Below, piece by piece: positions 50,146-61,735 of a stretch of DNA of 64,000 bases. The stretch's first letter is position 1, and every line of letters begins with the position of its first letter. The notes under the pieces were generated by a model. The model made no database searches and was not told where the DNA came from. It saw nothing but the letters and a program-made list of their open reading frames with translations. This DNA comes from Mangrovihabitans endophyticus (GTDB lineage Bacteria; Actinomycetota; Actinomycetes; Mycobacteriales; Micromonosporaceae). Location of the stretch: positions 164,980 to 228,979 of the forward strand of contig NZ_BMMX01000004.1 in assembly GCF_014646155.1 (NCBI RefSeq). Direction: 5' to 3'. The position numbers and the translations under genes were made by a program.

Positions 50146-51807
50146 TCAGTAAGTGGCGGCCAGGAACCCGAGCAGCAACAGGATCGGCCCGGCCAGGCTC
50201 ATCAGCACGGCGGAGCGCCGCGTGCGGCCGGTGCGGAGCTGACGAGCACCGGTGAGCCCGGCTATGCCGTACCCGCACAGCAGCAGCAACAGGAAGCCGA
50301 GCGTCCACCGCAGATTGATCAGCAGTCCGGTGCCGCCGACATAGACCTGACGGCTGTCCACGCTGACCATCCGCGCGTCGAGCACCGAGCCGGGCGCGCG
50401 CTCGCCGTCCGGAACGCCGAGCAGCGTCACGTCGGTCACCACGAAACGGTCGTCTGCGCTGATGAACGAGCCGTGGCATCGCTGCGTGACTCCGGAGCCG
50501 ACGCATTCCGCCACGGTGGCCCGACCGTCCACCCCGTGGCCGACCGCCAGCCAGAACGGCTCCGCGCTGACCCAGGAGAAGAAGGCGGCGACCAGACCGA
50601 GCACGACCAGCCCGACCAGGCCCGCCGGACCGCGGGGCTCCCGCGGCCGACGTCCCGGACGTTCGCGGCGGCCGGTGCCCGGTGCGCCGTCCCGCGCCGG
50701 CAGTGCTCCGGATGCCTCGGCCGCGGCACGCTCCTGCTCGGTGAGCCAGAACGGGTGGTTCTCCATCCGCTCCCGCGAGATGAGCCGCTCCGTTGCCTGT
50801 GCGTCGCCGGACGCCGTGGTGCCGGACGGGGTCCGCATGGTGCGCGCCGACCCGGACGGCTGGCCCGGCACGGCATTCTTCTCCCCGCCGGACCGGGCAC
50901 GGTTCGGCTCGGGCAGGATCATGATCTCCGGCTCGTCGGCGGAACGCTGCTCCGGGCCGGGCCGGCGTTCGCCGCCGTCGGATCCGGACGACTCATGCCC
51001 GAGCGGTTCGGACCCGGTCGGCTCGTCGGTGTCCGGCACGACGCTCCCCGTATCGCTGACGTTCCCGGTCGCGGCATCGCCGGTGTGCTCGGCGGCGGCG
51101 TGGACGATGGCGGCCAGGCCGGTGCGCGCCACGCGCGGGTCCGCCGCGTCCACGATCTCGCCCTGCAACGCTTCCGGCGCCGCCTCGGTCCGGGCGGCGG
51201 CCGGAACTTCGGGTCGCGGCCCGCCCCCGGCGGTCGGGGGCTGATAGCGGCCCCGGGTGCGACGGTCGTGATCGTGCTCCGCCGCTGCGGGCTCGGTGCC
51301 GGCGGGCGCGAGCCGCCCGGCCGGTACGGCCTTCGCGTCCGGCGCCGGTGCCACGTCGGCGGTGCCGTGTTCGACCGCTTCTTGCCCGGTGTCCGCCTGG
51401 TCCGCCTCGGGCGGTGCGTCGGCGGCGCGGCTGTCCACGTCCGCGCTCATCCGTGCCGCCGCGTCGGTCTCCACGTCCTCGGTTTGCGCCTCACGTTCGG
51501 CCTGCACCAGGTAGGCGGGCATGGAGAGGGCCTCATCGGCGTCGTGCACCCCGGCCGCGTGCGCGTCCAGCGCTTCGGCGGAGAACGCCGGGGCGGCGTC
51601 GTGGGCGGCGCGCAGCGGTGGGCGCGCCATGAACGGCTCCGGCGTGTCCCGGCGGCGCGGGTGCCGCGGTCGGGCCGATGCCTCGGCCAGTTCCTGGTCG
51701 CGTTCGCGTTGCTCGTCGGCGATGCGTGACCAGGCGCTGTCCGGGATGGGATGCGGTTTCGACGTCCCGCCGTCGTCCGGCGGCGTCCGGGGAGCGTTTC
51801 GGGTCAC
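50146..51807 (-). CDS. Hypothetical protein: long disordered N-terminus, C-terminal membrane domain
   Basis: A 553-aa protein. The first 390 residues are low-complexity, rich in Ala/Glu/Pro/Arg with no domain; FWLTEQERAAAEASG occurs near 365. The C-terminal 150 residues hold about three transmembrane helices around an extracytoplasmic loop with two Cys (TVAECVGSGVTQRCHGSF), perhaps disulfide-linked. GTG start. A long opposite-strand frame here is judged a composition artefact because the membrane pattern supports this strand. Confidence 0.65.
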   Translation of the reverse strand: MTRNAPRTPPDDGGTSKPHPIPDSAWSRIADEQRERDQELAEASARPRHPRRRDTPEPFMARPPLRAAHDAAPAFSAEALDAHAAGVHDADEALSMPAYLVQAEREAQTEDVETDAAARMSADVDSRAADAPPEADQADTGQEAVEHGTADVAPAPDAKAVPAGRLAPAGTEPAAAEHDHDRRTRGRYQPPTAGGGPRPEVPAAARTEAAPEALQGEIVDAADPRVARTGLAAIVHAAAEHTGDAATGNVSDTGSVVPDTDEPTGSEPLGHESSGSDGGERRPGPEQRSADEPEIMILPEPNRARSGGEKNAVPGQPSGSARTMRTPSGTTASGDAQATERLISRERMENHPFWLTEQERAAAEASGALPARDGAPGTGRRERPGRRPREPRGPAGLVGLVVLGLVAAFFSWVSAEPFWLAVGHGVDGRATVAECVGSGVTQRCHGSFISADDRFVVTDVTLLGVPDGERAPGSVLDARMVSVDSRQVYVGGTGLLINLRWTLGFLLLLLCGYGIAGLTGARQLRTGRTRRSAVLMSLAGPILLLLGFLAATY

Positions 51808-51950
51808 GCCCTCATTGCACTACGTGATGGTCCGTCGATCACGCATAAAGCCGCGTGTCGGATAAATCACTTGTTAGCCGGTGGTGTCGGCGAGTGCGTC
51901 ACCGCAACGGGTTCGCGAGGGGGCCGGGCCACTTACTACGCTGTGAAGCC

Positions 51951-53750
51951 ATGAGTCACGTTCTCGCCGCGGTCGCCTGGCCCTATGCCAACGGCCCGCG
52001 CCACATCGGTCATGTGTCCGGCTTCGGGGTGCCGTCCGACGTGTTCAGCCGGTACATGCGGATGGCCGGTCACGACGTGCTCATGGTCTCCGGCACGGAC
52101 GAGCACGGCACGCCGATCCAGGTGCAGGCCGACGCCGACGGGGTGACGGCGCGTGAGCTCGCCGACCGGTACAACCGGGTGATCGTGCAGGATCTGCACG
52201 GCCTCGGGCTGTCCTATGACCTGTTCACCCGCACCACGACGCGTAACCACTACGCGGTGACCCAGGAACTGTTCACCGGCCTGCTGGACAACGGCTACAT
52301 CGTGCCCAAGACCACGCTGGGTGCGATCTCTCCGTCCACCGGACGTACGCTGCCCGACCGCTACATCGAGGGCACGTGCCCCATCTGCGGGTACGACGGC
52401 GCGCGCGGCGACCAGTGCGACAACTGCGGCAACCAGCTCGATCCGGAGCAGTTGATCGAGCCCCGCTCCCGGATCAACGGCGAGACGCCGGAGTTCGTGG
52501 AGACCGAGCACTTCTTCCTCGATCTGCCCGCGTTCGCCCAGGCCATCTCCCGCTGGCTCGACCGGCGGGAGAACTGGCGCCCCAACGTGCTGAAGTTCTC
52601 CCGCAACCTGCTGGACGACCTGCAGCCCCGGGCCATCACCCGGGACCTGGACTGGGGGGTGCCGATCCCGCTGGACGAGTGGCGGGACCGGCCGGACAAG
52701 CGGATCTACGTCTGGTTCGACGCGGTCATCGGTTATCTCTCCGCGTCGATCGAGTGGGCCCGGCGCTCCGGCGACCCGGAGGCTTGGCGCCGGTGGTGGT
52801 CGGTGGACGGCGACGGCAAGGACGCGTCGGCCTATTACTTCATGGGCAAGGACAACATCGTCTTCCACTCGGTGATCTGGCCGGCCATCCTGCTCGGATA
52901 CTCCGGCGAGGGCGACCGCGGCGGGGAGCCCGGCTCGCTGGGCCGGTTGGGCCTGCCCACCGAGGTGGTCTCCTCGGAATACCTGACCATGGAGGGACGC
53001 AAGTTCTCCTCCTCCCGGCGCGTGGTCATCTATGTGCGCGACTTCTTGGAGCGCTACGACCCGGACGCGCTGCGCTACTTCATCGCCGCGGCCGGTCCGG
53101 AGTCCAACGACACCGACTTCACCTGGGCGGAATTCGTCCGGCGCAACAACGACGAGTTGGTCGCCGGATGGGGCAACCTGGTCAACCGGTCCGTCTCGAT
53201 GGCTGCCAAGAACTTCGGCGCGGTGCCCACCCCGGGTGAGCTGACCGCGGAGGATGAGGCCCTGCTGGCGGTCGCTCGCCGCGGGTTCGCGACGGTCGGC
53301 GAACTGATCGCGAAACACCGGCAGAAGGCCGCCATCGGCGAGGCGATGCGGGTCGTTGCCGAGGCCAACAAGTACCTCTCCGAACAGGCGCCCTGGAAGA
53401 TGAAGTCGGACGATCAGAAGCCGCGGATGGGTACCGTGCTGCACGTCGCGTTGCAGGTCGTCAGCGACGCGAACACCCTGCTCACCCCGTTCCTGCCGCA
53501 TTCCGCGCAGAAGGTGCACGAGCTGTTGGGCGGCACCGGCGTGCACGCGCCGATGCCGTCGATCATCGAGGTGGACGACCTCGATGGCGGCCCGTCGTAC
53601 CCGGTGCTGACCGGCGATTACACGGTCGGTGCCCGGTGGGAGTCGGTGCCGCTGGTCGCCGGGACGCCGCTGAGCGCGCCGAAACCGGTGTTCAAGAAGC
53701 TCGACCCGTCGGTCGTCGACGAGGAACTGGCCCGCCTCGGCGCGGAATAG
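51951..53750 (+). CDS. metG: Methionyl-tRNA synthetase
   Basis: A 599-aa class I synthetase. HIGH motif in [15 protein letters not shown], zinc knuckle [20 protein letters not shown] (about residue 145), the KMSKS counterpart GRKFSSSRR, and an anticodon-binding helical domain ([29 protein letters not shown]). The C-terminal tRNA-binding domain found in some MetRS is absent. ATG 51951 is 8 nt after TACGCT (51937-51942); the longer in-frame extension is rejected. Confidence 0.96.
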   Translation: MSHVLAAVAWPYANGPRHIGHVSGFGVPSDVFSRYMRMAGHDVLMVSGTDEHGTPIQVQADADGVTARELADRYNRVIVQDLHGLGLSYDLFTRTTTRNHYAVTQELFTGLLDNGYIVPKTTLGAISPSTGRTLPDRYIEGTCPICGYDGARGDQCDNCGNQLDPEQLIEPRSRINGETPEFVETEHFFLDLPAFAQAISRWLDRRENWRPNVLKFSRNLLDDLQPRAITRDLDWGVPIPLDEWRDRPDKRIYVWFDAVIGYLSASIEWARRSGDPEAWRRWWSVDGDGKDASAYYFMGKDNIVFHSVIWPAILLGYSGEGDRGGEPGSLGRLGLPTEVVSSEYLTMEGRKFSSSRRVVIYVRDFLERYDPDALRYFIAAAGPESNDTDFTWAEFVRRNNDELVAGWGNLVNRSVSMAAKNFGAVPTPGELTAEDEALLAVARRGFATVGELIAKHRQKAAIGEAMRVVAEANKYLSEQAPWKMKSDDQKPRMGTVLHVALQVVSDANTLLTPFLPHSAQKVHELLGGTGVHAPMPSIIEVDDLDGGPSYPVLTGDYTVGARWESVPLVAGTPLSAPKPVFKKLDPSVVDEELARLGAE

Positions 53751-53760
53751 TCGTTCTCAT

Positions 53761-53788
53761 GCGGGCGCACCGAGCGCGGTGCGCCCGC
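53761..53788. terminator. Bidirectional hairpin terminator
   Basis: Perfect 11-bp stem GCGGGCGCACC/GGTGCGCCCGC with a 6-nt loop between the convergent metG and hypothetical gene stops. Confidence 0.85.
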
Positions 53789-53810
53789 GGCGCGGCCCGG
53801 CGCGGAGGGC

Positions 53811-54839
53811 TCACAGTTCGTACGGGACGTCCCAGAGGTGATGGTCGACCAGCTCGGCCACCGGTGCCCACGCCTCGTAGACCCCCCGCTCGTAGGCTCG
53901 TGCGCCGGTGATCCCGACGGCGTCGCCGTCCGGGCGGACCACCCGCAACCGCGCCCACCGGTCGTCGCGCTGCAACACCCAGCAGCCGACGCCGCGCCAC
54001 AGCGCCTGCTCGGCGCGTCGGCTCAGGGTGGTCACCGGGTATCGAGCCGCGCGCGTCAACGCCCGCACCCGGAACTCCTCCGGCGGATCGGCGACCGCGT
54101 CGTACTCGTGCTGATTGATCCGTCCGACCAGCCGGGCGGACCCGGAGTCGGTGCATGGCAGGTATTCGCGATCCGGGCTGATGCCGGGCAGATACTCCAG
54201 CAGGTGCCGCCACCGCGGGCCGGACAGCCGCAGCCAGCCGTGTTGTTCCGGCTGGTAGGTGTAGAGCACGACTTCTTCGCTGCCGGTGTAGGCGATCAGT
54301 TGCGCGTTGGCCGGCAACGGTAGGTCGGCGAAGCCCGCAGTGATGTACTCCGGCACCAGGTCGTCGGTGCTCGGGATGAAGCCGGTGCCCAGCACCATGG
54401 CTCCGATGCGGGCATGCGCGGGTATCCCGGCCAGCCCCGGTTGGGTACGGACGTCGGGCACCTCGTAGTCGGCCGGGTCCACAGCCCGCCAGCGCAGGGC
54501 GTACGCCACCTGGGCCTGGGCAGCGCCGTCGGTGCGCAGCAGCGCCAGCTCGTCGGGGTGCCGCAGATGGTTGATGTCGCAGGCGCGGTAGCAGAAACCG
54601 TAGGGCATCCACCCGCCGAGGTGTCCGGCCGTCTGCGCTGCCGATAAGATCTTCACCATGCGGGTCCCCCGCTTGACCGCGGCGGTGGCCCGGATCCGGC
54701 GCAGCACCGGATCGTCGCGATGTGTCGCAGATTGGCTCATCCGCTGCACCTCGGCCCAGCCGAGTTTGCGGGACAGTGGTGCCATCAGCGGCGGCTCGAG
54801 CGGGTCCACCTCGACCACGTCCGCACCGGTCAGCGTCAC
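53811..54839 (-). CDS. Conserved hypothetical protein
   Basis: A 342-aa soluble protein. No known domain is recognised. Notable segments are YGFCYRACDINHLRHPDELAL, VLYTYQPEQHGWLRLSGPRW and the end ELVDHHLWDVPYEL. His and Trp residues are unusually frequent. GTG 54839 is 7 nt after TAAGTT (54852-54847), which outweighs other in-frame starts such as the ATG of MSQSATHRDD. The much longer upstream frame on this strand is a shadow of tatD. Confidence 0.65.
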   Translation of the reverse strand: MTLTGADVVEVDPLEPPLMAPLSRKLGWAEVQRMSQSATHRDDPVLRRIRATAAVKRGTRMVKILSAAQTAGHLGGWMPYGFCYRACDINHLRHPDELALLRTDGAAQAQVAYALRWRAVDPADYEVPDVRTQPGLAGIPAHARIGAMVLGTGFIPSTDDLVPEYITAGFADLPLPANAQLIAYTGSEEVVLYTYQPEQHGWLRLSGPRWRHLLEYLPGISPDREYLPCTDSGSARLVGRINQHEYDAVADPPEEFRVRALTRAARYPVTTLSRRAEQALWRGVGCWVLQRDDRWARLRVVRPDGDAVGITGARAYERGVYEAWAPVAELVDHHLWDVPYEL

Positions 54840-54947
54840 CCGCGACAACTTAGGCCCGGGCGGTGGACGCAAAGTGAACGCGTGGTAGCCGACAGGTTCG
54901 AGTGGGGTATGTCTCACCCTTTCCCTCAGTATGCGAGGCAAGCAGCC

Positions 54948-55847
54948 ATGAGTAGTCAGCCGTCCGAATCCCGCAAGCAGCGGGCCGCCCGGCGCGCCGG
55001 TGAGTTCCCGGCGGCACCCGAGCCGCTCGCCGTCCCGGTGCTGGACAGCCACACCCACCTGGACATCACCGTGCACGAGGCCGGCGTGCCGGGTGGCGCC
55101 GACGCGACCGCCGGGGACCCGGTCGAGTCGTTGATCGCGGCTGCCGCCAAGGTCGGCGTCGACCGGCTGGTCCAGGTCGGCGTCGACGTGGCCTCCTCGC
55201 GCTGGGGTGCCGAGCTGGCCGCGCGTGACGAACGGGTGCTGGCCGCGGTGGCGGTGCACCCCAACGAGGCACCCGGGCTGGCGGACCTGGACGAGGCGTT
55301 GCGGGAGATCGAGGCCCTCGCCGGCCTGCCGCGCGTGCGGGGCGTCGGCGAGACCGGGCTGGACACGTTCCGCACTCCGCCGCCGGGGCGCGCGGCGCAG
55401 GAGGAGAGCTTCCGGGCGCACATCGCCATCGCCAAGCGGCATGGCAAGGCGCTGATCATCCACGATCGGGACGCGCACGCCGACGTGCTGCGGGTGTTGG
55501 ACGAGGAGGGTGCACCGGACACGGTGATCATGCACTGCTTCTCCGGGGACGTCGCGTTCGCCACCGCATGCGTGCGGCGTGGCTACCTGTTGAGCTTCGC
55601 CGGCACGGTGACCTTCGGCAGCGCCGGGGCACTGCGCGAGGCCGCCGCGGTCACCCCCGCCTCGCACCTGCTGGTGGAGACGGACGCGCCGTTTCTCACC
55701 CCTACGCCGTACCGGGGACGGCCGAACGCCTCGTATCTGATCCCGGTGACCGTGCGGGCGCTGGCCGCAACGACCGGCACCGACCTGGACGAGCTGTGCG
55801 CGGCGATCTCGGATAACGGCGAACGGGCGCTGGGTCCGTGGCGCTGA
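54948..55847 (+). CDS. tatD: TatD family metal-dependent hydrolase (DNase-like)
   Basis: A 299-aa TIM-barrel hydrolase. Metal ligands: LDSHTHLD, Glu in GVGETGLD, His in [17 protein letters not shown] and the terminal [14 protein letters not shown]. TatD enzymes are 3'-5' DNases or act in tRNA or quality-control processing. ATG 54948 has GAGG upstream; an ATG at 54909 is also in frame. Directly followed by rsmA. Confidence 0.92.
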   Translation: MSSQPSESRKQRAARRAGEFPAAPEPLAVPVLDSHTHLDITVHEAGVPGGADATAGDPVESLIAAAAKVGVDRLVQVGVDVASSRWGAELAARDERVLAAVAVHPNEAPGLADLDEALREIEALAGLPRVRGVGETGLDTFRTPPPGRAAQEESFRAHIAIAKRHGKALIIHDRDAHADVLRVLDEEGAPDTVIMHCFSGDVAFATACVRRGYLLSFAGTVTFGSAGALREAAAVTPASHLLVETDAPFLTPTPYRGRPNASYLIPVTVRALAATTGTDLDELCAAISDNGERALGPWR

Positions 55848-55873
55848 CCGGGCAGGCCGTACCCTCTGTTGCC

Positions 55874-56761
55874 ATGGCTGACGCGCTTCTCGGGCCGGCC
55901 GAGATCCGGGATCTGGCGGCACGGCTCGGCGTCGCGCCGACGAAGAAGCTCGGCCAGAACTTCGTGCACGACCCGAACACGGTCCGGCGCATCGTGGCCA
56001 CCGCCGGGCTGCGCCCGGACGATGTCGTGCTGGAGGTCGGGCCGGGGCTCGGCTCGTTGACCCTGGGCCTGGTCGGCTCCGCCGCGCACGTGCACGCGGT
56101 GGAGATCGACCCGGTGCTGGCGGCGGCGCTGCCGGCCACGGTGTCCGCCGCGACGCTGAGCGTGCACCATGCCGATGCCCTCCGGGTGTCCGCGGCGGAC
56201 TTCACACCCGCGCCGACGATGCTTGTCGCGAATCTGCCGTACAACGTCGCCGTGCCGGTGGTGCTGCACCTGCTGGCCGCGCTGGACGAACTGCGCGGCG
56301 GCCTGGTGATGGTGCAGAAGGAGGTCGCCGACCGGCTGGTGGCGCCGCCGGGTTCAAAGGTGTACGGCGTGCCGTCGGTCAAGCTGGCCTGGTACGCGCA
56401 TGCCCGCCCGGCCGGCCGGGTGCCATCGGCGGTGTTCTGGCCGGTGCCGAACGTGGAGTCCGGCCTCGTCGCGTTCGCGCGGCACACCCCGCCGCCGGGC
56501 GTCGACCGGCGGGCGGTGTTCGCGGTGGTGGACGCCGCGTTCGCGCAGCGGCGCAAGACCCTGCGCGCGGCGCTGGCCGGATGGGCGGGCAGCCCGGCGG
56601 CGGCGGAGGCCGTGCTGGTGCGGGCCGGGGTGAATCCGCAGGCGCGCGGCGAGTCGCTGGCCGTGGAGCAGTTCGCGGCGATCGCGACCGCCGCGACCGG
56701 GATGCCGAGCGGCGGTAAGCTCAGCGCATCCGGCACGTGGCGCGAGGAGGTGGACTCATGA
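55874..56761 (+). CDS. rsmA: 16S rRNA (adenine(1518/1519)-N6)-dimethyltransferase
   Basis: A 295-aa KsgA/RsmA methyltransferase that dimethylates two adenines near the 3' end of 16S rRNA. Seen: [21 protein letters not shown] motif [14 protein letters not shown], the catalytic [12 protein letters not shown] and [22 protein letters not shown] 55874 follows TACCCT (55860-55865) by 8 nt; an earlier GTG (55838) overlaps tatD. Coupled to the next gene by ATGA. Confidence 0.95.
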   Translation: MADALLGPAEIRDLAARLGVAPTKKLGQNFVHDPNTVRRIVATAGLRPDDVVLEVGPGLGSLTLGLVGSAAHVHAVEIDPVLAAALPATVSAATLSVHHADALRVSAADFTPAPTMLVANLPYNVAVPVVLHLLAALDELRGGLVMVQKEVADRLVAPPGSKVYGVPSVKLAWYAHARPAGRVPSAVFWPVPNVESGLVAFARHTPPPGVDRRAVFAVVDAAFAQRRKTLRAALAGWAGSPAAAEAVLVRAGVNPQARGESLAVEQFAAIATAATGMPSGGKLSASGTWREEVDS

Positions 56762-57198
56762 CGGCGGAAGCGGTGCCCGGTCACGTCATGTGGGTTCCCG
56801 ATCCGCGCAAACAGAAGGCGGCGGATCACACCATTGAAGATGTGCTGTCCCTGCCCGACGGCGCGCCTCGCGTCGAACTTCGCGACGGGGTCATGATCGT
56901 GGTTCCCACACCGACATACGACCATCAGGACATCGCCGGTCTGCTCTGGGCCTGGCTGCGCAGACACGCGCCGCGTGAGTTCCGAGCCAGCCTGGCCACC
57001 GGGGTGGCCGTCTCGGTCGACAGCACCTTCGAACCCGACGTGCTGCTGGTGGACGCCACCGTCGAGCAGGATCCGGTGCGCATCTTCGCGTACGACCTGG
57101 TGGAGGGCCGCTACGAAGCCGTGGCCGACGCGGCGGACGAGCTCGTGCTGACCGCCCCGTTCGAGATCAAACTCCCGATCGGGGACATCACTCCGTGA
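56758..57198 (+). CDS. Uma2-family (DUF820) protein lacking the nuclease core
   Basis: A 146-aa protein. The first 100 residues fit Uma2 ([46 protein letters not shown]) and the last 40 fit its end ([31 protein letters not shown]). Normal Uma2 proteins of about 185-200 aa have some 45-50 residues between these, holding the VEVxSP...D..K..YA..GI segment with catalytic E and K. That part is missing in frame at the join [11 protein letters not shown]. Probably catalytically dead. ATGA and GTGA overlaps tie it to rsmA and ispE. Confidence 0.8.
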   Translation: MTAEAVPGHVMWVPDPRKQKAADHTIEDVLSLPDGAPRVELRDGVMIVVPTPTYDHQDIAGLLWAWLRRHAPREFRASLATGVAVSVDSTFEPDVLLVDATVEQDPVRIFAYDLVEGRYEAVADAADELVLTAPFEIKLPIGDITP

Positions 57199-58139
57199 CC
57201 GAAGCCTGGGGTCCGGACGACGGGACGCGCCGGCCCGGCGGTCCGGTGCGAGTCCGTGTGCCTGCCAAGATCAACCTTCACCTGGGTGTGGGGCCGGTGC
57301 GGCCGGACGGCTTTCATGAGCTGAGCACGATTTATCACGCCATCAGCCTCTTCGATGAGTTGCGGGCCAGCCCGGGTGACACCTTGGCGCTGACCATGGA
57401 GGGCGAGGGCCAGGGCGAGCTGGCGCTGGACGACACCAACCTGGCGATCCGCGCGGCCCGTGCGCTGGCCGAGCATGCCGGCGTCCCCGCGTACGCGCGG
57501 TTGCACCTGCGCAAGTCCATCCCGCTCGCCGCCGGGCTGGCCGGCGGCAGCGCGGACGCCGCAGCCGCCTTGCTGGCCTGCGACGCGCTCTGGGGCACCG
57601 GGCTGAGCCGCGAAGAGCTCGCCGACGTCGGCGCCACGCTCGGGTCGGATGTCCCCTTCCTGCTGCACGGCGGCACCGCACTGGGCACCGGCCGGGGCGA
57701 GGCGGTGAGCCCGATCTTGGCCCGCCCGACCGTGTGGCACTGGGTGGTGGCGCTGGCGCACGGCGGGCTCTCCACCCCGGATGTCTACCGCGAGCTGGAT
57801 CGCCTGCGCGCCGGCGGCCGTGCCCCCGAGTCGATGCCCGGCCTGGATGACGTGATGGCCGCGTTGCGTCAGCGCAACCCGGAAGTGCTGGGCGACGTGC
57901 TCGGCAACGACCTTCAGGCTGCCGCCCTGTCCCTGCGGCCGGAGCTGTCCGACGTGCTCAAGGCCGGGTATGAGGCGGGTGCGGTGGCCGGCATCGTGTC
58001 CGGGTCCGGCCCGACCTGCGTCTTCCTGGCCGGCGACGGCGCGCACGCGGAGCGGGTGGCATCCGGCCTGGCCGAGGCCGGTGTGTGCCGACAGGTGAGC
58101 ACCGCCCGCGGGCCCATGCCGGGAGCGCGGGTAACGTAG
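57195..58139 (+). CDS. ispE: 4-diphosphocytidyl-2-C-methyl-D-erythritol kinase
   Basis: A 314-aa GHMP kinase of the MEP isoprenoid pathway, phosphorylating CDP-ME. N-terminal VRVPAKINLHLGVGPVRPDGFHEL, ATP loop IPLAAGLAGGSADAAAALLAC, SDVPFLLHGG and C-terminal GIVSGSGPTCVFL. GTG start overlaps the Uma2 stop (GTGA). rsmA-ispE adjacency is the usual actinobacterial order; here the Uma2 gene is inserted between them. Confidence 0.95.
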   Translation: MTEAWGPDDGTRRPGGPVRVRVPAKINLHLGVGPVRPDGFHELSTIYHAISLFDELRASPGDTLALTMEGEGQGELALDDTNLAIRAARALAEHAGVPAYARLHLRKSIPLAAGLAGGSADAAAALLACDALWGTGLSREELADVGATLGSDVPFLLHGGTALGTGRGEAVSPILARPTVWHWVVALAHGGLSTPDVYRELDRLRAGGRAPESMPGLDDVMAALRQRNPEVLGDVLGNDLQAAALSLRPELSDVLKAGYEAGAVAGIVSGSGPTCVFLAGDGAHAERVASGLAEAGVCRQVSTARGPMPGARVT

Positions 58140-58146
58140 TCGCACC

Positions 58147-59958
<1,812 letters not shown>

Positions 59959-60037
59959 TCCGGGGGTGCCCCTGCGCGGCGGCACGGCGATGCGCGAGAA
60001 TCGCCGTGAGATCACGACCGACGTTGGAGACGGACCC

Positions 60038-60499
60038 ATGGCGCACAACCCGCTCAACCATCCACTGCGTCCGCTGTACCGCGCGCTCGGCGGGCTGGTG
60101 GGCATCTACCTGGTGGTGTTCGGCGTCGTCGGCTTGGCGATGACCGCGGGCGACGGGCTCTTCGGGCAGCCGGACGAGCGGGTTCTCGGGCAGGGTGCGA
60201 ATCTGCTGTGGTCCCTGGTGTCGGTGATCGCGGGTGTGGCGGTCCTGGCCGGCGCGGTGATCGGTCGCAATCTCGACATTGAGATCTACAAGTATGTCGG
60301 CTGGGGCATGCTGGTGGTGGGCAGTTACGCGCTGGCGTCCCTGCGCACGGACGCGAACTTCCTCGCGTTCACGATGGCCACCGTGGTGGTCGCCTATGTG
60401 CTCGGCATGGCTCTGATCACTGCCGGGCTTTACTGCAAGGTTGGGCCCGCCGAGCACGGCGGCGCCCCGCGGCAAGTAAGGGAGGGCCGTCCGGCCTGA
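60038..60499 (+). CDS. DUF4383 membrane protein (copy 1)
   Basis: A 153-aa protein with four transmembrane helices; starts MAHNPLNHPLRPLYRALGG, and has the YxxLRTDANFLAFTM core. DUF4383 is actinobacterial and of unknown function. ATG 60038 preceded by GGAGA. It is coupled to a paralogue by a 1-base stop/start overlap. A MRENRREITTD extension upstream is less likely. Confidence 0.82.
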   Translation: MAHNPLNHPLRPLYRALGGLVGIYLVVFGVVGLAMTAGDGLFGQPDERVLGQGANLLWSLVSVIAGVAVLAGAVIGRNLDIEIYKYVGWGMLVVGSYALASLRTDANFLAFTMATVVVAYVLGMALITAGLYCKVGPAEHGGAPRQVREGRPA

Positions 60500-60963
60500 T
60501 GGCGCATTACCCCCTCAACCACTCCCTCCGCCAGACGTACCGCTTCATCGCCGCCCTCGGCGGCCTCTACCTGGTGCTCACCGGGGCCATCGGCATCGCG
60601 CAGACCTGGGGCGACGCCTTCTTCGGCGACACCTCCGACTGGGTGCTCGGGGTACGGGTCAACCCGGCCGGCGCCTGGTTCTTCCTGATCGCCGGCCTGG
60701 TGGTGCTCGGCGCCGCGACGGTCGGCGGAAACATGCTTCACCAGGTCAACTTGATCCTCGGATGGGCGCTTCTCGCCGTGTCGATGATCGAGCTGGCGGT
60801 GATGCAGACCGACGCGAACGTGCTGAACGTGTCGATGGTCAACGTGTTCGCGCTGATCGTCGTGGGGCTGCTGACGCTGACCGCCGGCCTGTACGGGCGC
60901 GTCGACGAGGTTGGCCCCGAACGGCGGACGCGCACCAACCGCACCAGCACCCCGGTGAACTGA
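60499..60963 (+). CDS. DUF4383 membrane protein (copy 2)
   Basis: A 154-aa paralogue of the preceding gene (MAHYPLNHSLRQTYRFIAALGG; MQTDANVLNVSM) with the same four-helix plan, clearly a tandem duplication. SD AGGGAGGG upstream lies within the end of copy 1. The C-terminus is more basic. Confidence 0.82.
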   Translation: MAHYPLNHSLRQTYRFIAALGGLYLVLTGAIGIAQTWGDAFFGDTSDWVLGVRVNPAGAWFFLIAGLVVLGAATVGGNMLHQVNLILGWALLAVSMIELAVMQTDANVLNVSMVNVFALIVVGLLTLTAGLYGRVDEVGPERRTRTNRTSTPVN

Positions 60964-60964
60964 C

Positions 60965-60992
60965 GCGTCCCGTCCCGCACGGGGCGGGACGC
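60965..60992. terminator. Bidirectional hairpin terminator
   Basis: 12-bp stem (one mismatch) GCGTCCCGTCCC/GGGGCGGGACGC with a GCAC loop, between the convergent DUF4383 and TetR genes. Confidence 0.85.
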
Positions 60993-60995
60993 ACT

Positions 60996-61697
60996 TCAGC
61001 GCGCCTTGCGGGTCAGCAGGACGGGCTTGGCCTCCAGGTGGGACAGTCCGTTCCAGGCCAGGTTGACCAAATGGGCGGCGACCATCTCTTTCTTGGGCTT
61101 GCGTGCCTCCCGCCACCATTGCCCGACCAGGGCCACCATGCCCACCAGCGCCTGGGAGTAGAGCTCGGCGAACTTCGGGTCGAAGCCGCGGCTCTTGAAC
61201 TCGTCGCCGAGGATGTGTTCCACCTGGTGGGCGACGTCATTCATGACGCTGGAGAAATTGGCCGCCGGGGACAACACCGGCGACTCGCGGACCAGCACGC
61301 GGAAGCCGTGTGGTTCCTGCTCTATGTAGTCCAGCAAGGCCAGAGCCGCTTGTTCGAGCAGTTCCCGCGGGTGTCCCGCGGTCAGCGCGGCGGCGATCCG
61401 CTCCAGCAGCGAGCGGACCTCCCGGTCCACCACCACGGCGTACAGGCCTTCCTTGCCGCCGAAGTGCTCGTAGACCACCGGCTTGGACACCTTCGCCCGA
61501 GCCGCCACCTCTTCCACACTGGTGGCGTCGAAGCCGCGCTCGGCGAACAGTTGCCGGCCGATGGAGATCAACTGCTCTCGGCGCTGGGCGGCGGACATGC
61601 GCACGCGGGAGGTGGCAGGTGTGCCGGCGGCCGTGGTGCGGTGGTTGCGGGCACGCCGGCTGCCTGAGTCGTTGCCGGAGTCGTTCTGATCTGTCAC
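60996..61697 (-). CDS. TetR/AcrR family transcriptional regulator
   Basis: A 233-aa repressor. Disordered N-terminus of about 35 residues, then the HTH EQLISIGRQLFAERGFDATSVEEVAARAKVSKPVVYEHFGGKEGLYAVV. The ligand domain has SPVLSPAANFSSVMNDVAHQVEHIL. It lies downstream of and on the same strand as the desaturase, whose promoter carries two palindromes, so it probably controls the desaturase in response to acyl chains (inference). GTG 61697 used; an ATG three codons upstream is an alternative. Confidence 0.88.
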   Translation of the reverse strand: MTDQNDSGNDSGSRRARNHRTTAAGTPATSRVRMSAAQRREQLISIGRQLFAERGFDATSVEEVAARAKVSKPVVYEHFGGKEGLYAVVVDREVRSLLERIAAALTAGHPRELLEQAALALLDYIEQEPHGFRVLVRESPVLSPAANFSSVMNDVAHQVEHILGDEFKSRGFDPKFAELYSQALVGMVALVGQWWREARKPKKEMVAAHLVNLAWNGLSHLEAKPVLLTRKAR

Positions 61698-61735
61698 CCC
61701 GGCCATGATGCCAGGACGTGAACCGTCGGGTGGGT

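Noticed and set aside
49900..51729. 609-codon plus-strand frame opposite the hypothetical membrane gene
   Set aside because: No hydrophobic pattern or SD, and it starts inside rsmI; the minus-strand frame has coherent transmembrane helices.
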